Shown in pieces: positions 30,001 through 38,118 of a stretch of 51,282 nt of DNA. Origin of the DNA: an uncultured Pirellulaceae bacterium (lineage in GTDB: Bacteria; Planctomycetota; Planctomycetia; Pirellulales; Pirellulaceae). Both the position numbers and the translations under genes were made by a program. Each line of letters begins with the position of its first letter. The stretch's first letter is position 1. The notes below the pieces were generated by a model. The model made no database searches. It worked only from the letters and a program-made list of their open reading frames with translations, and had not been told where the DNA came from. Location of the stretch: contig CALDYR010000079.1 in assembly GCA_937944405.1 (NCBI GenBank), forward strand, positions 1 to 51,282, written 5' to 3'.

Positions 30001-31064
30001 GAGAATCAGACGACGAAATTCGACAGGTCGGACTGACCGATCACGAAACGATTACGCGCCCAAACGTCGAGTATTTCCCTTTTACCAATGCTGATCGGCG
30101 GCAAATTTTTGACCCGAAGTCAGGCCTGTTGTCGATTCAGCTTCCCGCCTTTGGCATCGCTGGTGGAAAATTGGTCGGCCCTCACCCATCTGTGGGCAAC
30201 TACAGTTATCAACGGGACCAAGGCATTGAACAATTGTTGCGAAAGAAAACATACGCGTTACAGGCAAAACTAAATTTAGCTCAAAATGCTCCCCCGTTGT
30301 CGGCGTTAAAAGATGCTGGTTTTGAGAGGGACCAAGAATCATCTGTTTCGAGTTGGGATTTTGAAAGCCCGTCATCCGACGAAGTCACATTCGATGATCG
30401 CCAAGGCCACCAAAGCGACTCCAGTCTAAGACTGACATCCCAAGACGATCCTGTTTGGATCCGCAGCAACCGGTTCAGTCCCCCCGATACTGGACGCATT
30501 TCAGTTACTGCGTACTTGAAAATCGAAGATTTAGCGACCCAACCGCCGCTTCGCATCGCGATCGAAGGGGAAACGCAACACGCGACCTACTACCGATTTG
30601 GGGTCGTCGGCAGTCTCGCGCCCGAGGACGCATCGAAACAAATTACAAACCAATGGCGGCGTTTTGCGGTTCACTTCGACGATCTGCCGACCGGTCAGTT
30701 GCGAGACCTGCGGATTGGGTTCGACCTGATGGGAAAGGGCACGGTCTGGATTGACAACGTGACGGTCCACGATCGTTGGTTCGACGGTAACGACGCCAAA
30801 GCGATCACGCAATTACTGGCCGGGGCCGCCCCGCTGATGGAGAATCCAAAAACATACGAAAGCTGTCGAAGAATTCTCGAAGGTTACTGGCCAAAGTTTT
30901 TAGACCACTACATCGATATCGAATCCGCCGCCAACGCCCCCGGCGCAACCTCAGAAACAGAAGCCCGCGCTGCCGACAAAAACAGCAGCAATATCTTCAG
31001 ACGCGTAAAATCCAGTTCGCCCTCATTGCTACGAAGGTGGAGAAACAATTTCCCGCAGCGCTGA
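27018..31064 (+). CDS. Large secreted protein, glycosidase-like
   Basis: A 1348-residue protein with a long N-terminal region: a basic stretch, a hydrophobic core at about 31-50 and a likely cleavage site after SARA (residue 57), so it is exported. The N-terminal third is beta-rich. About residues 550-890 look like a TIM-barrel similar to family-10-like glycoside hydrolases (LIAYLKSNHYQGAVMTVTAD, then FEREGLTLIPAFTFSHPL, then RYREFGSIGGISLICKPN). About residues 1098-1255 look like a carbohydrate-binding jelly-roll (DAGFERDQESSVSSWDF, GTVWIDNVTVHD). The function, probably on a polysaccharide, is inferred. Its last 36 bases overlap the end of lpxK on the opposite strand. Confidence 0.8.
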   Translation: MIGQGRPKSNSLITPKTRLTTQQRQSRLKIAMLFCQLLVVVPLVVVLCCAPSKSARAQDLTQLQRIQVQAEPQTQRPPQQPSPEFRLRVSWGGGQNQSWQGSITADNGIVSNVLPLGLEEFLASTAHVVDQRQINIFQNGATNYDGFDFTFTGDLDSNINISLAAEDGTQPPVQETFSVRSLIQAAWHRPLDNLGNHLTVARAPGDTIKVDFAQDHLVFGTGATLEINIAVNHGKLKKGPASIRTSIVRARENGPAVWSETEAINIDENGNSAPASDHQIPLPRQEGVYDLLIEVEKNWLGINQPANNKALRALNSQNGSIRRRIQFVVLHDHAVPIEPYTSYRTIAEILPAEIAPTGPNWRIKSYKRKLAVLGNQKSTLTQTNGQPLVELSPGGWHAVRLPTPDLGQPHVVEIEYPDNRATALGMSILDQSDQGQVPLQGADSGIHIPQSIVVNDNGEQQIRRHRITFWPNSKSVYLLLANQSADNFAQFGKISVLTGTGNLPNNSPPPVNFAGNRKRMAYYQSPSFMDDFGVKKFFDPTVGQSLDDWVTFYHGTARLIAYLKSNHYQGAVMTVTADGSSIYPGVHINNTPAHDSGIFLTEGQDPFRKDVLRMILMMFEREGLTLIPAFTFSHPLAEIEAIRDPALSLQSFDIAHPSAISSLVPENHPRYNPLSESVQIAVLNTLRRFTQRYREFGSIGGISLICKPNTYTMMPGSKSGNNPHTVNRFLRSLNDPSGKPTEAQWLQWQANKMTLWYQAIADLVDTNFDQGQLFIAPVGLYEADDAFSTMCPNLHSTVNFEQLIKRFGFDQMELATDPRIVLLAPQSLATAETLSASRVQINANESRQVIDFFAAGAQTGTIFNHRGLWAHFAQLQSLPPFNHHAGRLMRPIQLTPAGKWNRQRYITAIRQQDSLFLIDGGRGLAQGQEKSIENFAVTFAQLPRIKFSDVLPLQDHPVPRADQTLIVRQAKQNGATFLYAVNDSPWDATVAIQIGESDDEIRQVGLTDHETITRPNVEYFPFTNADRRQIFDPKSGLLSIQLPAFGIAGGKLVGPHPSVGNYSYQRDQGIEQLLRKKTYALQAKLNLAQNAPPLSALKDAGFERDQESSVSSWDFESPSSDEVTFDDRQGHQSDSSLRLTSQDDPVWIRSNRFSPPDTGRISVTAYLKIEDLATQPPLRIAIEGETQHATYYRFGVVGSLAPEDASKQITNQWRRFAVHFDDLPTGQLRDLRIGFDLMGKGTVWIDNVTVHDRWFDGNDAKAITQLLAGAAPLMENPKTYESCRRILEGYWPKFLDHYIDIESAANAPGATSETEARAADKNSSNIFRRVKSSSPSLLRRWRNNFPQR

Positions 31065-32132
31065 TCCTACCGCCGCGCCCAACGATGGTTCGCCATCTAA
31101 AAAAACAATCTCCGCTACCAATGCGTAAATCGGCAATCCCTTGAACCGATTCACACCGATCTTCACAAGATCTTTGTGCGTACAAACGATCGCTTCGGCA
31201 TTCTCAGCGATGGCCAATTCCACGACCGACGCGATGTCCTGACGATCATAAAGATGGTGATCGGAGAAAAATTTCTGGCCGACAATGTTTACGCCGGTCG
31301 AAGTCACCGTGTTGACAAAACTCTCGGGATTCCCGATCGCACAGCAAACAAAAACCCGTACCGGCGTCTTCGGGTTGGGTTGGCCAGGCATCGATGTTTT
31401 CAACTCCGCCAGCCGTTTTTGCCGACCATCAAATTGCATCCAAGACGCCGGTTGAACTTTTGTTTTCGCGATCGGCATGTCCGGACGATGGCGCTTGATC
31501 GTGGCTTCTATCTGGCCAAGCTGTCGATCCGAAACTTGGTCACAACGACTGATCACGACAAAATCCGCCCGCGCGATGTTCTTCAGAGGTTCACGCAGTA
31601 GCCCCCGGGGCAATACGTAGCCATATCCAAAAGGGACCGTCGCATCGACAACGACGATGTCCAGATCCCGGCCCAAACGCCGATGCTGAAACCCGTCATC
31701 CATAACGATGCACTGCGTTTCTAATTCTTCGATCGCGATTTTCGCCGAAACAACGCGATCAGGATTTTGCAAATGAGGAACGTCCGGCAACCGTTGGCCA
31801 AGTTCCAAAGCTTCGTCGTTGGGTTGGGCGGTGAGATCATCATTGACCGCCGCCCCGTAACCCCGACTAACGATCGCGACTCGATAATCCAAATTGCGAA
31901 TCTGGCGGCAAATCCAAATCACTAAAGGCGTTTTCCCAGTGCCACCGGTGGTTAAATTCCCGATGGAAATGACCGGTACCCCCATACGCGTTACCGAATC
32001 GACATCGTTGTCAAACCGGCGATTCCTTAACGCAGTGGCCAACCGGTAAACCGGCGTCAGTGCCCACATCACCAAACGCAACAACGCTGCGATGACGCCA
32101 TTTCGTCGGCCGCTGATGATTTCAAGTAACAT
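31029..32132 (-). CDS. lpxK: Tetraacyldisaccharide 4'-kinase
   Basis: A 367-residue enzyme that phosphorylates the 4' position of the lipid A precursor at the inner membrane. It has an N-terminal hydrophobic helix (about 12-33), then a Walker A motif in ISIGNLTTGGTGKTPLV (about 56-71), and downstream conserved parts such as AIVSRGYG, VVMDDGFQHRRLGRDLDIVV and LPRGLLREPL. It shows that the organism makes lipid A-type LPS. I choose ATG 32132; the frame extends 23 codons upstream without resemblance. The 3' end overlaps the preceding convergent gene by 36 bases. Confidence 0.95.
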   Translation of the reverse strand: MLLEIISGRRNGVIAALLRLVMWALTPVYRLATALRNRRFDNDVDSVTRMGVPVISIGNLTTGGTGKTPLVIWICRQIRNLDYRVAIVSRGYGAAVNDDLTAQPNDEALELGQRLPDVPHLQNPDRVVSAKIAIEELETQCIVMDDGFQHRRLGRDLDIVVVDATVPFGYGYVLPRGLLREPLKNIARADFVVISRCDQVSDRQLGQIEATIKRHRPDMPIAKTKVQPASWMQFDGRQKRLAELKTSMPGQPNPKTPVRVFVCCAIGNPESFVNTVTSTGVNIVGQKFFSDHHLYDRQDIASVVELAIAENAEAIVCTHKDLVKIGVNRFKGLPIYALVAEIVFLDGEPSLGAAVGSALREIVSPPS

Positions 32133-32439
32133 AACAAAGGGGGGGACGGGGCATGAATCGGCAAACTCGCCGTGACCTGTAACTTTACTGCCACCGCGCA
32201 AATAGTTCCGACAGCGCCAGTCGGGCGGTCGATTTACGAATCAATGTAAACTTCCCAGTTAATTTTGCCAACCAAGTTGACCAACGCCGATCCCCGATAA
32301 TGGATGGAGTTTGCCGTCGGATGTGGCAGCCCAGCTTTTGACGTTTGCCTGTTTGCGTCGCAAACAGATTTCACGCATCGGATAATCATCGTTCATTCAC
32401 CCAAAGTGAATTTGCGTTATCGAGTCTCGCCGAAGAGAA
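32133..32439. promoter_or_regulatory. Divergent control region with two palindromes
   Basis: This 307-base gap separates lpxK (minus) from the secreted protein at 32440 (plus). It contains a perfect 19-base palindrome, CTGTTTGCGTCGCAAACAG (32349-32367; 9-base arms around one T), and 28 bases later a second one, ATTCAC-ccaaa-GTGAAT (32395-32411). They lie 73-91 and 29-45 bases before the plus-strand ATG, which is where operators are expected. No protein that would bind them can be named from the sequence. Confidence 0.5.
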
Positions 32440-34035
32440 ATGACTATGATCAACACGCGACTACCACGACTCCTTACCCTGATTGCAATCTCGTGCTGTT
32501 TGGCGGTGCCAGCCGGCACGACCACAACGCTTGCTCAGGACCAACTTCCTAGGTCTGACGAATCTCCGTTTCAGGAAAATTCGCCATTTTCAGAACAGGG
32601 TGCCCCCGGCACACTTTCTGAGTTGGACGAAGACGACACTGGCCGCCGATCTCGTACCGGAGAGCAGCGGACCATTCGCCCGACCAGTCGACCGGACCGA
32701 TCGGGCGCCGGATTCCGCCCCGAAGAAGACATTGACGATCCGCTGGGATCTAGCCAGCAAGTGATTCTCAATGATCGATTCGCTGGTTGGAACGAAGCGA
32801 GTGACGGATTGGGCGAACGACGGATTGGCGAAGCCCTGCGATCGAACTGGGTGATGGTTGATCCCAACGGTTTACTGGAGGGTTCGGTCCGCCCCATCGA
32901 CGGCGCCAAAGTTGCCGGAATGACGATCTATTTGATGAACAGAGGACGCCTGGTGAAAACCGCTGCGGTCCAAGAAGACGGAAGTTTCTTTTTCACCAAC
33001 ATTCAGCGCGGTGCCTACGCGTTTGTGGGTTGGGGTGACAACGCCTTCTTCGCTTGGGGGGCCAACATTCTTCCGTTCAGCGACGACGTGGATCCTTCGA
33101 CCCCCACAAAAATCACCACGTACGCATTTCAAAACGCCACCACCATTAACACCGACTGGATTCGTTACTTCACACCCAACGTTTCCTACCGCGTGTACGG
33201 CCGGTATGAGCTGGAAGAAAGCGCGGAAGACCCTGCCAACCTGTACGGTTACCGCGGACTTTTTAATTACCAGCCACCAGCAGTTCCCTCAACGTCACTT
33301 GGCGGGACTCCCGTTTCACTCACCAGCGATGGTCGTCTAATTGGCCGCATTCACCAACTACGTTCCTTCGACGGACGGCCAGTTGATGTACGCAGCACCA
33401 AAGTGATGCTCTTTGAGCGCGACAGCGTTGTGGCCGCAACGACAACGGATAACTACGGCGTTTTTGAATTCGAAGAAGTTCCACCGGGCGGTTACGGTTT
33501 AGTCGCCGCCGGCGTTGACGGCGTGGGGATGACAGGTTTGGTAGTCGCCGATCCTGATGACGCGGAAATCACCGAAGATGGTGAGCTGGCCGATCCACGT
33601 AGCGCAGGGGAACCCTTCGACTTCTGCCTAACGTCTTCGGAGACCGCTGGCTGGTTGAACCATTACGCCAATGAAGTTGCCTATCAACGGGCGGTCCTAG
33701 CTCCGCGCCGGCCAAGCACGCCTGACAACGAAAGCGACGGCCACAACTGCAGTTCTTGCAACGGTCAGTGTAACGCCGAAGGAACCTGCAACCGGTGTGG
33801 TCGCAACAACTTCCGTCCCGAAGATGCCCCTGGCCAATGTCACAACCGCAACCTTACCTTCGAGCAATGGCAACAGCTGGGTTGTGCACGATACCAAGGC
33901 AATGGAAGCGGCATCGGTTCGGCGACACGTCGTTTGGCTGACCGAGTCGACAATACCTTCGAACGAGTCTTTTACCCCGATACCGGCAGTAACGGAATCA
34001 CCGGTGGACCTACGCCAGCAAACGGCGGACGCTAA
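32440..34035 (+). CDS. Secreted protein with carboxypeptidase-regulatory-like repeats and a Cys cluster
   Basis: A 531-residue protein. A signal peptide covers about 1-32 (hydrophobic core LLTLIAISCCLAVPAG, then TLAQ). An acidic, low-complexity region follows (about 36-105). Two beta-sandwich units of the carboxypeptidase-regulatory-like type lie at about 147-215 (LEGSVRPIDGAKVAGMTIYL, EDGSFFFTNIQRGAYAF) and 300-370 (LIGRIHQLRSFDGRPV, DNYGVFEFEEVPPGGYGLV). A cluster of eight cysteines occupies 437-482 (CSSCNGQC, CNRCG) and may bind metal or form disulfides. The start may be ATG 32440 or ATG 32446, the second having better spacing to AAGAG. Function unknown, probably cell-surface. Confidence 0.8.
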   Translation: MTMINTRLPRLLTLIAISCCLAVPAGTTTTLAQDQLPRSDESPFQENSPFSEQGAPGTLSELDEDDTGRRSRTGEQRTIRPTSRPDRSGAGFRPEEDIDDPLGSSQQVILNDRFAGWNEASDGLGERRIGEALRSNWVMVDPNGLLEGSVRPIDGAKVAGMTIYLMNRGRLVKTAAVQEDGSFFFTNIQRGAYAFVGWGDNAFFAWGANILPFSDDVDPSTPTKITTYAFQNATTINTDWIRYFTPNVSYRVYGRYELEESAEDPANLYGYRGLFNYQPPAVPSTSLGGTPVSLTSDGRLIGRIHQLRSFDGRPVDVRSTKVMLFERDSVVAATTTDNYGVFEFEEVPPGGYGLVAAGVDGVGMTGLVVADPDDAEITEDGELADPRSAGEPFDFCLTSSETAGWLNHYANEVAYQRAVLAPRRPSTPDNESDGHNCSSCNGQCNAEGTCNRCGRNNFRPEDAPGQCHNRNLTFEQWQQLGCARYQGNGSGIGSATRRLADRVDNTFERVFYPDTGSNGITGGPTPANGGR

Positions 34036-34362
34036 TTCGGGGTTTTCCTGACCTATGGCTATGTCAGACCCCACCGCCGACGACCGGATCAAAATCCCGA
34101 AGACTCGGAACCAGTAAGTGCAAAATAGTGAAGTGCAAAATCAAAAGCCACCACAGCAACAACACTGTGGTGGCTTTTTTCGTTTGCAAAATGAGCATTT
34201 TCGTGGTTTGGTCGGCCTAAAAGTTAGGAAGACTCAATCCAATCGTTGGAGGATTGCCACCAAGGGATTGCGATTTTCCAGAGTTCTGGTTCGATCAGCT
34301 TCACTAAGTTTAAGCGCTGGTAAAACACTAACGCCGTTGGAACGCATCAAGGGAAATTCGAA
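34036..34362. other. Intergenic gap between two convergent genes
   Basis: This stretch lies between the ends of two convergent genes. It holds the strong hairpin terminator at 34143-34180 and, just before it, an 11-base direct repeat AAGTGCAAAAT at 34116-34126 and 34131-34141 (period 15). No gene is apparent. Confidence 0.6.
34143..34180. terminator. Strong, probably bidirectional hairpin terminator
   Basis: A perfect 14-base-pair stem, AAAAGCCACCACAG (34143-34156) with CTGTGGTGGCTTTT (34165-34178), an 8-base loop and a T-run of six on the plus strand with A-run on the other side. It can end transcription of the plus-strand secreted protein gene (ends 34035) and possibly of the minus-strand gene that ends at 34363. 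Confidence 0.85.
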
Positions 34363-36039
34363 TTAGAATTCATCTATATCATCGCCGCCCTGAAAAGCTC
34401 CTTCTTGGTAAGCGTTGACGCCTTCTTTGATCAGCCCCAAAATACCGTCTTGGACTTCTAAATTCGTTTCGATCCCATTATCAATTGGTTTTGACCAAAC
34501 AGTCATCCGGCCGGTATTGTTTTTCTCCAACGTGGCGGCCATTTCCGCAAGTGCGTCTTCTCCCGACGCTTCACTGACGAATCTTAGCAAGGGAGCCACG
34601 CGCACATTATAAATCAATTGCCCATACTTCGATGGTTTGGGCTGCTTCGACCGCTCAATGGCGTCTGTCAATATTTCCATGGGAGATTTGCCGGCACCGA
34701 AATAAATTTTGTCCGGTGAGACCCCGACAACCATTTCGACTTCGCTGCCGAACACATTGCGGGCTTCTTCTTCATCCCGGGGAATGGTGAAACCAAACTT
34801 ATGTAGCCGCACGTCACCAGAAGTGTGGGCGTCGAACTGGACCTTGAAACCTCCGTCCGACTTTGTTTCGAGCATCGTGACTAATCGCTTGACCGATTCT
34901 TCGAACTTTGCGGTCTCGACCATCGTGTTACCGCCGACGAAATTGGTACTTTTTCCGTCCACCATCAACACACCACCTGAATCAACAACCCCTCCTTTAA
35001 GGGTCGCTTCTTTGAGGGTAGCTTTTATCGAATCGGCGATATCGGAGGCTGCCGATTTTATCGTCGCCAATTCATCATCGGAGAACTCGCCATCGGCGTC
35101 GATTTCGTCGATCATCTGTTCACGCACACTGTCAAGCAGACTAACGTACATTTTGACGTCGCCAGGATAAAGTTTGTATCGCAAATTGAAATCTAATCCT
35201 GCCGCGTCGTTTAAAAATCCGGTGAACGCACTTTCGCCCGGGAGAGGGGAGATCTCGACTCGTTTCGCCATCTCAGACCCCTCCAACGCTGTCAACGAAA
35301 ACTTACCGGTCAGCAATTTCGATTCTTCATCGATTTTATAACCGACCATCAATTCGTCGGTCTCGCTGATGAAGCTTTCCAGTTGCTGCAATTGAGCTTC
35401 GATGACTGCCTTGTCCATCTGCTCAAGTTCTTCCATTTGTTGCGTGAACCCCTCGCTGATCTTTTGGACCACGATGTCACGCAGTCCTTCGGGCACGCGT
35501 TGGCCAAAAATTCTCACTGTGAGGTTCTGGTCACCCGCCGCAGCCATTAACTCCTGAGCAGGTGCCTCCGGTGCGATGTCGAACATTGTTTTGTCATCAC
35601 TGATCAAGAAGTAGCCTTCGGCTTCTTTGATCAAGATATCCGCTCCTAAATCTGGTGTGATGATAATAAATTCGTCACCCTCATCGACGTCAGCAAAATT
35701 TGAAATTTGATCCAAAACTTCGTCAGCGTCAGCTACGGCAACCATCGCCAACCATTTTGGATTCGGATCATCCCCCTCGAAGTAAAAATACGCTCCCGAT
35801 GGTTTTTCCCGGTCGATGCCGCCGGTATAGTATTTGACTTGCGATTGAATCATAAAATTCAGGCTGCCGTACCCCGAAGCATCTACCAAGTGCTTCATAT
35901 CGTCTAATTGCTCGCCCAGGGGCGCCATCGAGATAATAACGGCCGGTTCCGAAGTCGATTGGGCGGTACAGGTTTGCGTTAACAACGGCGTCGCACAGCA
36001 CACGAACACTGTCGTGGCGCACAAAAGAAGGTTTCTCAC
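34363..36039 (-). CDS. Secreted protein of unknown function
   Basis: A 558-residue protein. The first 26 or so residues are a signal peptide (hydrophobic core with FVCCATPLL, then TCTA before QSTSEP). The mature protein is acidic, alternating strands and helices, with no cysteine-rich or catalytic motif that I recognise. Segments such as PKWLAMVAVADADEVLDQISNF and GYFLISDDKTMFDIAP look like repeated alpha/beta units. Such proteins are common and uncharacterised in planctomycetes. The end is very acidic (GGDDIDEF). It converges on the carboxypeptidase-regulatory-like protein gene. Confidence 0.8.
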   Translation of the reverse strand: MRNLLLCATTVFVCCATPLLTQTCTAQSTSEPAVIISMAPLGEQLDDMKHLVDASGYGSLNFMIQSQVKYYTGGIDREKPSGAYFYFEGDDPNPKWLAMVAVADADEVLDQISNFADVDEGDEFIIITPDLGADILIKEAEGYFLISDDKTMFDIAPEAPAQELMAAAGDQNLTVRIFGQRVPEGLRDIVVQKISEGFTQQMEELEQMDKAVIEAQLQQLESFISETDELMVGYKIDEESKLLTGKFSLTALEGSEMAKRVEISPLPGESAFTGFLNDAAGLDFNLRYKLYPGDVKMYVSLLDSVREQMIDEIDADGEFSDDELATIKSAASDIADSIKATLKEATLKGGVVDSGGVLMVDGKSTNFVGGNTMVETAKFEESVKRLVTMLETKSDGGFKVQFDAHTSGDVRLHKFGFTIPRDEEEARNVFGSEVEMVVGVSPDKIYFGAGKSPMEILTDAIERSKQPKPSKYGQLIYNVRVAPLLRFVSEASGEDALAEMAATLEKNNTGRMTVWSKPIDNGIETNLEVQDGILGLIKEGVNAYQEGAFQGGDDIDEF

Positions 36040-36432
36040 TTAATTTTCTCCGGTAACAAATTTTCTTCGGTCAATCGCTCCAACGGCACTCTTAGCAAGA
36101 GAATAACAGATCGCATGCCATCAGGAAAACACCCCGCCACCGCATCGAGCAGAAGACGCTGGGCCTTGTGACATCAATGTACCTCTTTTAGAAAGTAAAA
36201 GTTTCCGAGGTCTGGGGATTTAGAAAGATAGGCCCAGAAAAACTGAACCTTCATTGTTAAACAACACCGTCGCCATCAGAGGTGGCGGGTTTATGATACC
36301 AGCGTAACGCGCTTCGCCGACCAACCGACAAACACAGCAGCGTAACCAACGGAGAAAGTCAACGCTCCAAGAACAGCGTTCGGAAAAAAACGGCGGCGAA
36401 CGGGCATCCCGAATTTGACGTCCAAGACGGGC
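36040..36432. other. Intergenic gap with small hairpins only
   Basis: This 393-base gap between the secreted protein gene and infA, both minus-strand, shows no credible gene. Small inverted repeats occur at 36271-36287 (CGCCA/TGGCG) and 36377-36402 (CGTTCG/CGAACG around a run of A). Neither is a convincing terminator. No rpmJ follows infA, unlike in many bacteria. Confidence 0.5.
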
Positions 36433-36651
36433 CTATCGTTCGCGGAAAACGATTCGTCCTTTGGTCAGATCGTAAGGCGAAAGTTCGACGCGGACCTTAT
36501 CCCCGGGGACGATCCGAATAAAGTGCCTCCGCATGCGGCCAGACACGTGAGCTAAAACTTCGTTTCCTGTTTCCAATTCGACGCGAAACCGCGTATTGGC
36601 GAGCGCTTGTGTGACGGTACCGTCAACTTCAAATGATTCTTCTTTTGGCAT
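36433..36651 (-). CDS. infA: Translation initiation factor IF-1
   Basis: A 72-residue S1-fold protein that binds the ribosomal A site during initiation, exactly the usual IF-1 length. The family pattern is complete: [54 protein letters not shown]. An AAGGGG lies just upstream of ATG 36651. It is not in a ribosomal protein operon here; the genes on either side are a secreted protein and a non-coding stretch. Confidence 0.97.
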   Translation of the reverse strand: MPKEESFEVDGTVTQALANTRFRVELETGNEVLAHVSGRMRRHFIRIVPGDKVRVELSPYDLTKGRIVFRER

Positions 36652-37220
36652 GAAACCCCTTTAAAAGTGAAAATTCTCCCGCTTATCTTATCTGCCCGCC
36701 CTACGCTAAGTCCAGAGCAACACAAAATTTGGCGACCAGTTCAACAGAAAATTGAACCGATCGAGCTTATTTTCACATAATATCGTCCCAACAGCCTGCG
36801 GCGATTCCAATGCCGCGCCCTGCGGATTGGCGTGGCTGGGGTCCAAAAAAACGGAGAAAACCTTCCCCCCAAAGGGACTGCGAGTTGATTTTGGCCCCCA
36901 TTAGGCTGCTGGATTTGGTATGAGACATATTGCAGCCTTCCCCGGTTTCCACCGTTTTTCCCAGTATTTTTGCGCTGACCGCCGCCATCTGTCTGCCATC
37001 AGCCCGCCAAAACTTCAGGCTCGGTTCACCTAGCGTTAAACGCAGACGGACGACAGAAAGGAAAATACTGGCTAGGGTTGGCGGCTTTAGCAATTGGCAA
37101 AAATTGCGAGTGCGTTTCTTGGGGCACTACAAACCAACGGCCACTGCAAGCCCAGCTACAATCGTCTGCGAAAACCGATAGAATGTGGTTTTTATTCTCA
37201 AACGACATCAGGAGCCCGCT
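36652..37220. other. Long non-coding stretch with several inverted repeats
   Basis: No gene is convincing between infA and folD. Within it CCAGTATTTT (36961-36970) and AAAATACTGG (37062-37071) form a perfect 10-base inverted repeat enclosing 91 bases, in which GTCTGC and GCAGAC pair again. Just outside lies a hairpin CGGT-ttcc-ACCG followed by five T, and near infA GTTCAA/TTGAAC at 36739-36757. This could be a structured RNA or leader; I do not recognise a known family. An open frame at 36773-37093 (minus) resembles nothing and is left out. Confidence 0.4.
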
Positions 37221-38096
37221 TTGCCTGCGACGACTATCGACGGAAAAAAAATTTCCAAAGACATCCAAACCGAAATCAAACAGCAGGTCGCTGACTTTGT
37301 CGCCGCCGGCCACGCACCACCGAAGCTGGTCGCGGTCTTAGTCGGCCAAGACCCGGCATCGCAAGTTTACGTCCGAAACAAGGAACGCGCTTGCAAACGC
37401 GCCGGCATCGATAGCGCGCTGATCCAGATGGACGCCACAACAACAACCCAACAGCTACTGGAACTGGTCGACCAGCTCAACCACGACGCCACCGTCAGCG
37501 GGATCCTTGTCCAGTTACCGCTGCCCTCGGGAATCGATTCCCAGCGCGTGTTAGACGCGATCAGCGCGCTGAAGGACGTCGACGCTTTTCATCCAGAAAA
37601 CGTCGGTTTACTTTCCCAAGGCCGCCCAAGGTTTCTTCCCTGCACACCTTTTGGCATCGTCCACATACTGAAACGATCGGGAATCACCACCGCCGGCAAA
37701 TCGATTTGTATCATCGGTCGCAGCGACATCGTCGGGAAACCGATGGCGTTGATGTTGGCCCAAAAAGACTCTCCTTTAGGCGCCGACATGGCCAACGCAA
37801 CAGTCACCCTGTGCCATAGCCGCACCAAGAATCTGGCAGAAATCTGCGCCTCTGCCGACATCGTCATCGCCGCTATCGGCAAACCTGAGTTCGTCACCGC
37901 GGACATGTTAAAACCAGGCGCCGTCGTCATTGATGTCGGCATCAATCGGACCGATCAAGGGCTTGTGGGAGACGTTGATTTCGAAGCTGCGGCCGAGGTC
38001 GCGTCACAGATCACGCCAGTGCCAGGCGGCGTCGGGCCGCTGACAGTGACAATCCTCTTGGAGAACACGCTCAAAGCAGCGCAGCTAAATCAATAA
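37221..38096 (+). CDS. folD: Bifunctional methylenetetrahydrofolate dehydrogenase/cyclohydrolase
   Basis: A 291-residue NADP-dependent enzyme that interconverts methylene-, methenyl- and formyl-tetrahydrofolate. I pick TTG 37221 because AGGAG (37210-37214) sits 6 bases before it and the family begins a few residues before the first helix; the frame continues 12 codons upstream to a GTG with no such site. Catalytic Y50 and K54 are in the YVRNKERACKR segment, at the same numbers as in E. coli. The dinucleotide loop GRSDIVGKP and the signature PVPGGVGPLT are intact. Confidence 0.96.
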   Translation: MPATTIDGKKISKDIQTEIKQQVADFVAAGHAPPKLVAVLVGQDPASQVYVRNKERACKRAGIDSALIQMDATTTTQQLLELVDQLNHDATVSGILVQLPLPSGIDSQRVLDAISALKDVDAFHPENVGLLSQGRPRFLPCTPFGIVHILKRSGITTAGKSICIIGRSDIVGKPMALMLAQKDSPLGADMANATVTLCHSRTKNLAEICASADIVIAAIGKPEFVTADMLKPGAVVIDVGINRTDQGLVGDVDFEAAAEVASQITPVPGGVGPLTVTILLENTLKAAQLNQ

Positions 38097-38118
38097 ACGC
38101 TGTCCATCGTCAATCACT

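Noticed and set aside
34116-34141. 11-base direct repeat before the terminator
   Set aside because: Too short and isolated to be called a feature by itself; it is mentioned with the gap.
36900-36980. Cobalamin riboswitch-like core on the minus strand
   Set aside because: Only the short GGGAA...CGGTGGAA part fits; the remaining conserved blocks are missing and the nearest gene, infA, is not a B12 gene.
36773-37093. 106-residue open frame before infA
   Set aside because: No family resemblance, and it runs through the inverted repeats; a structured non-coding region is more likely.
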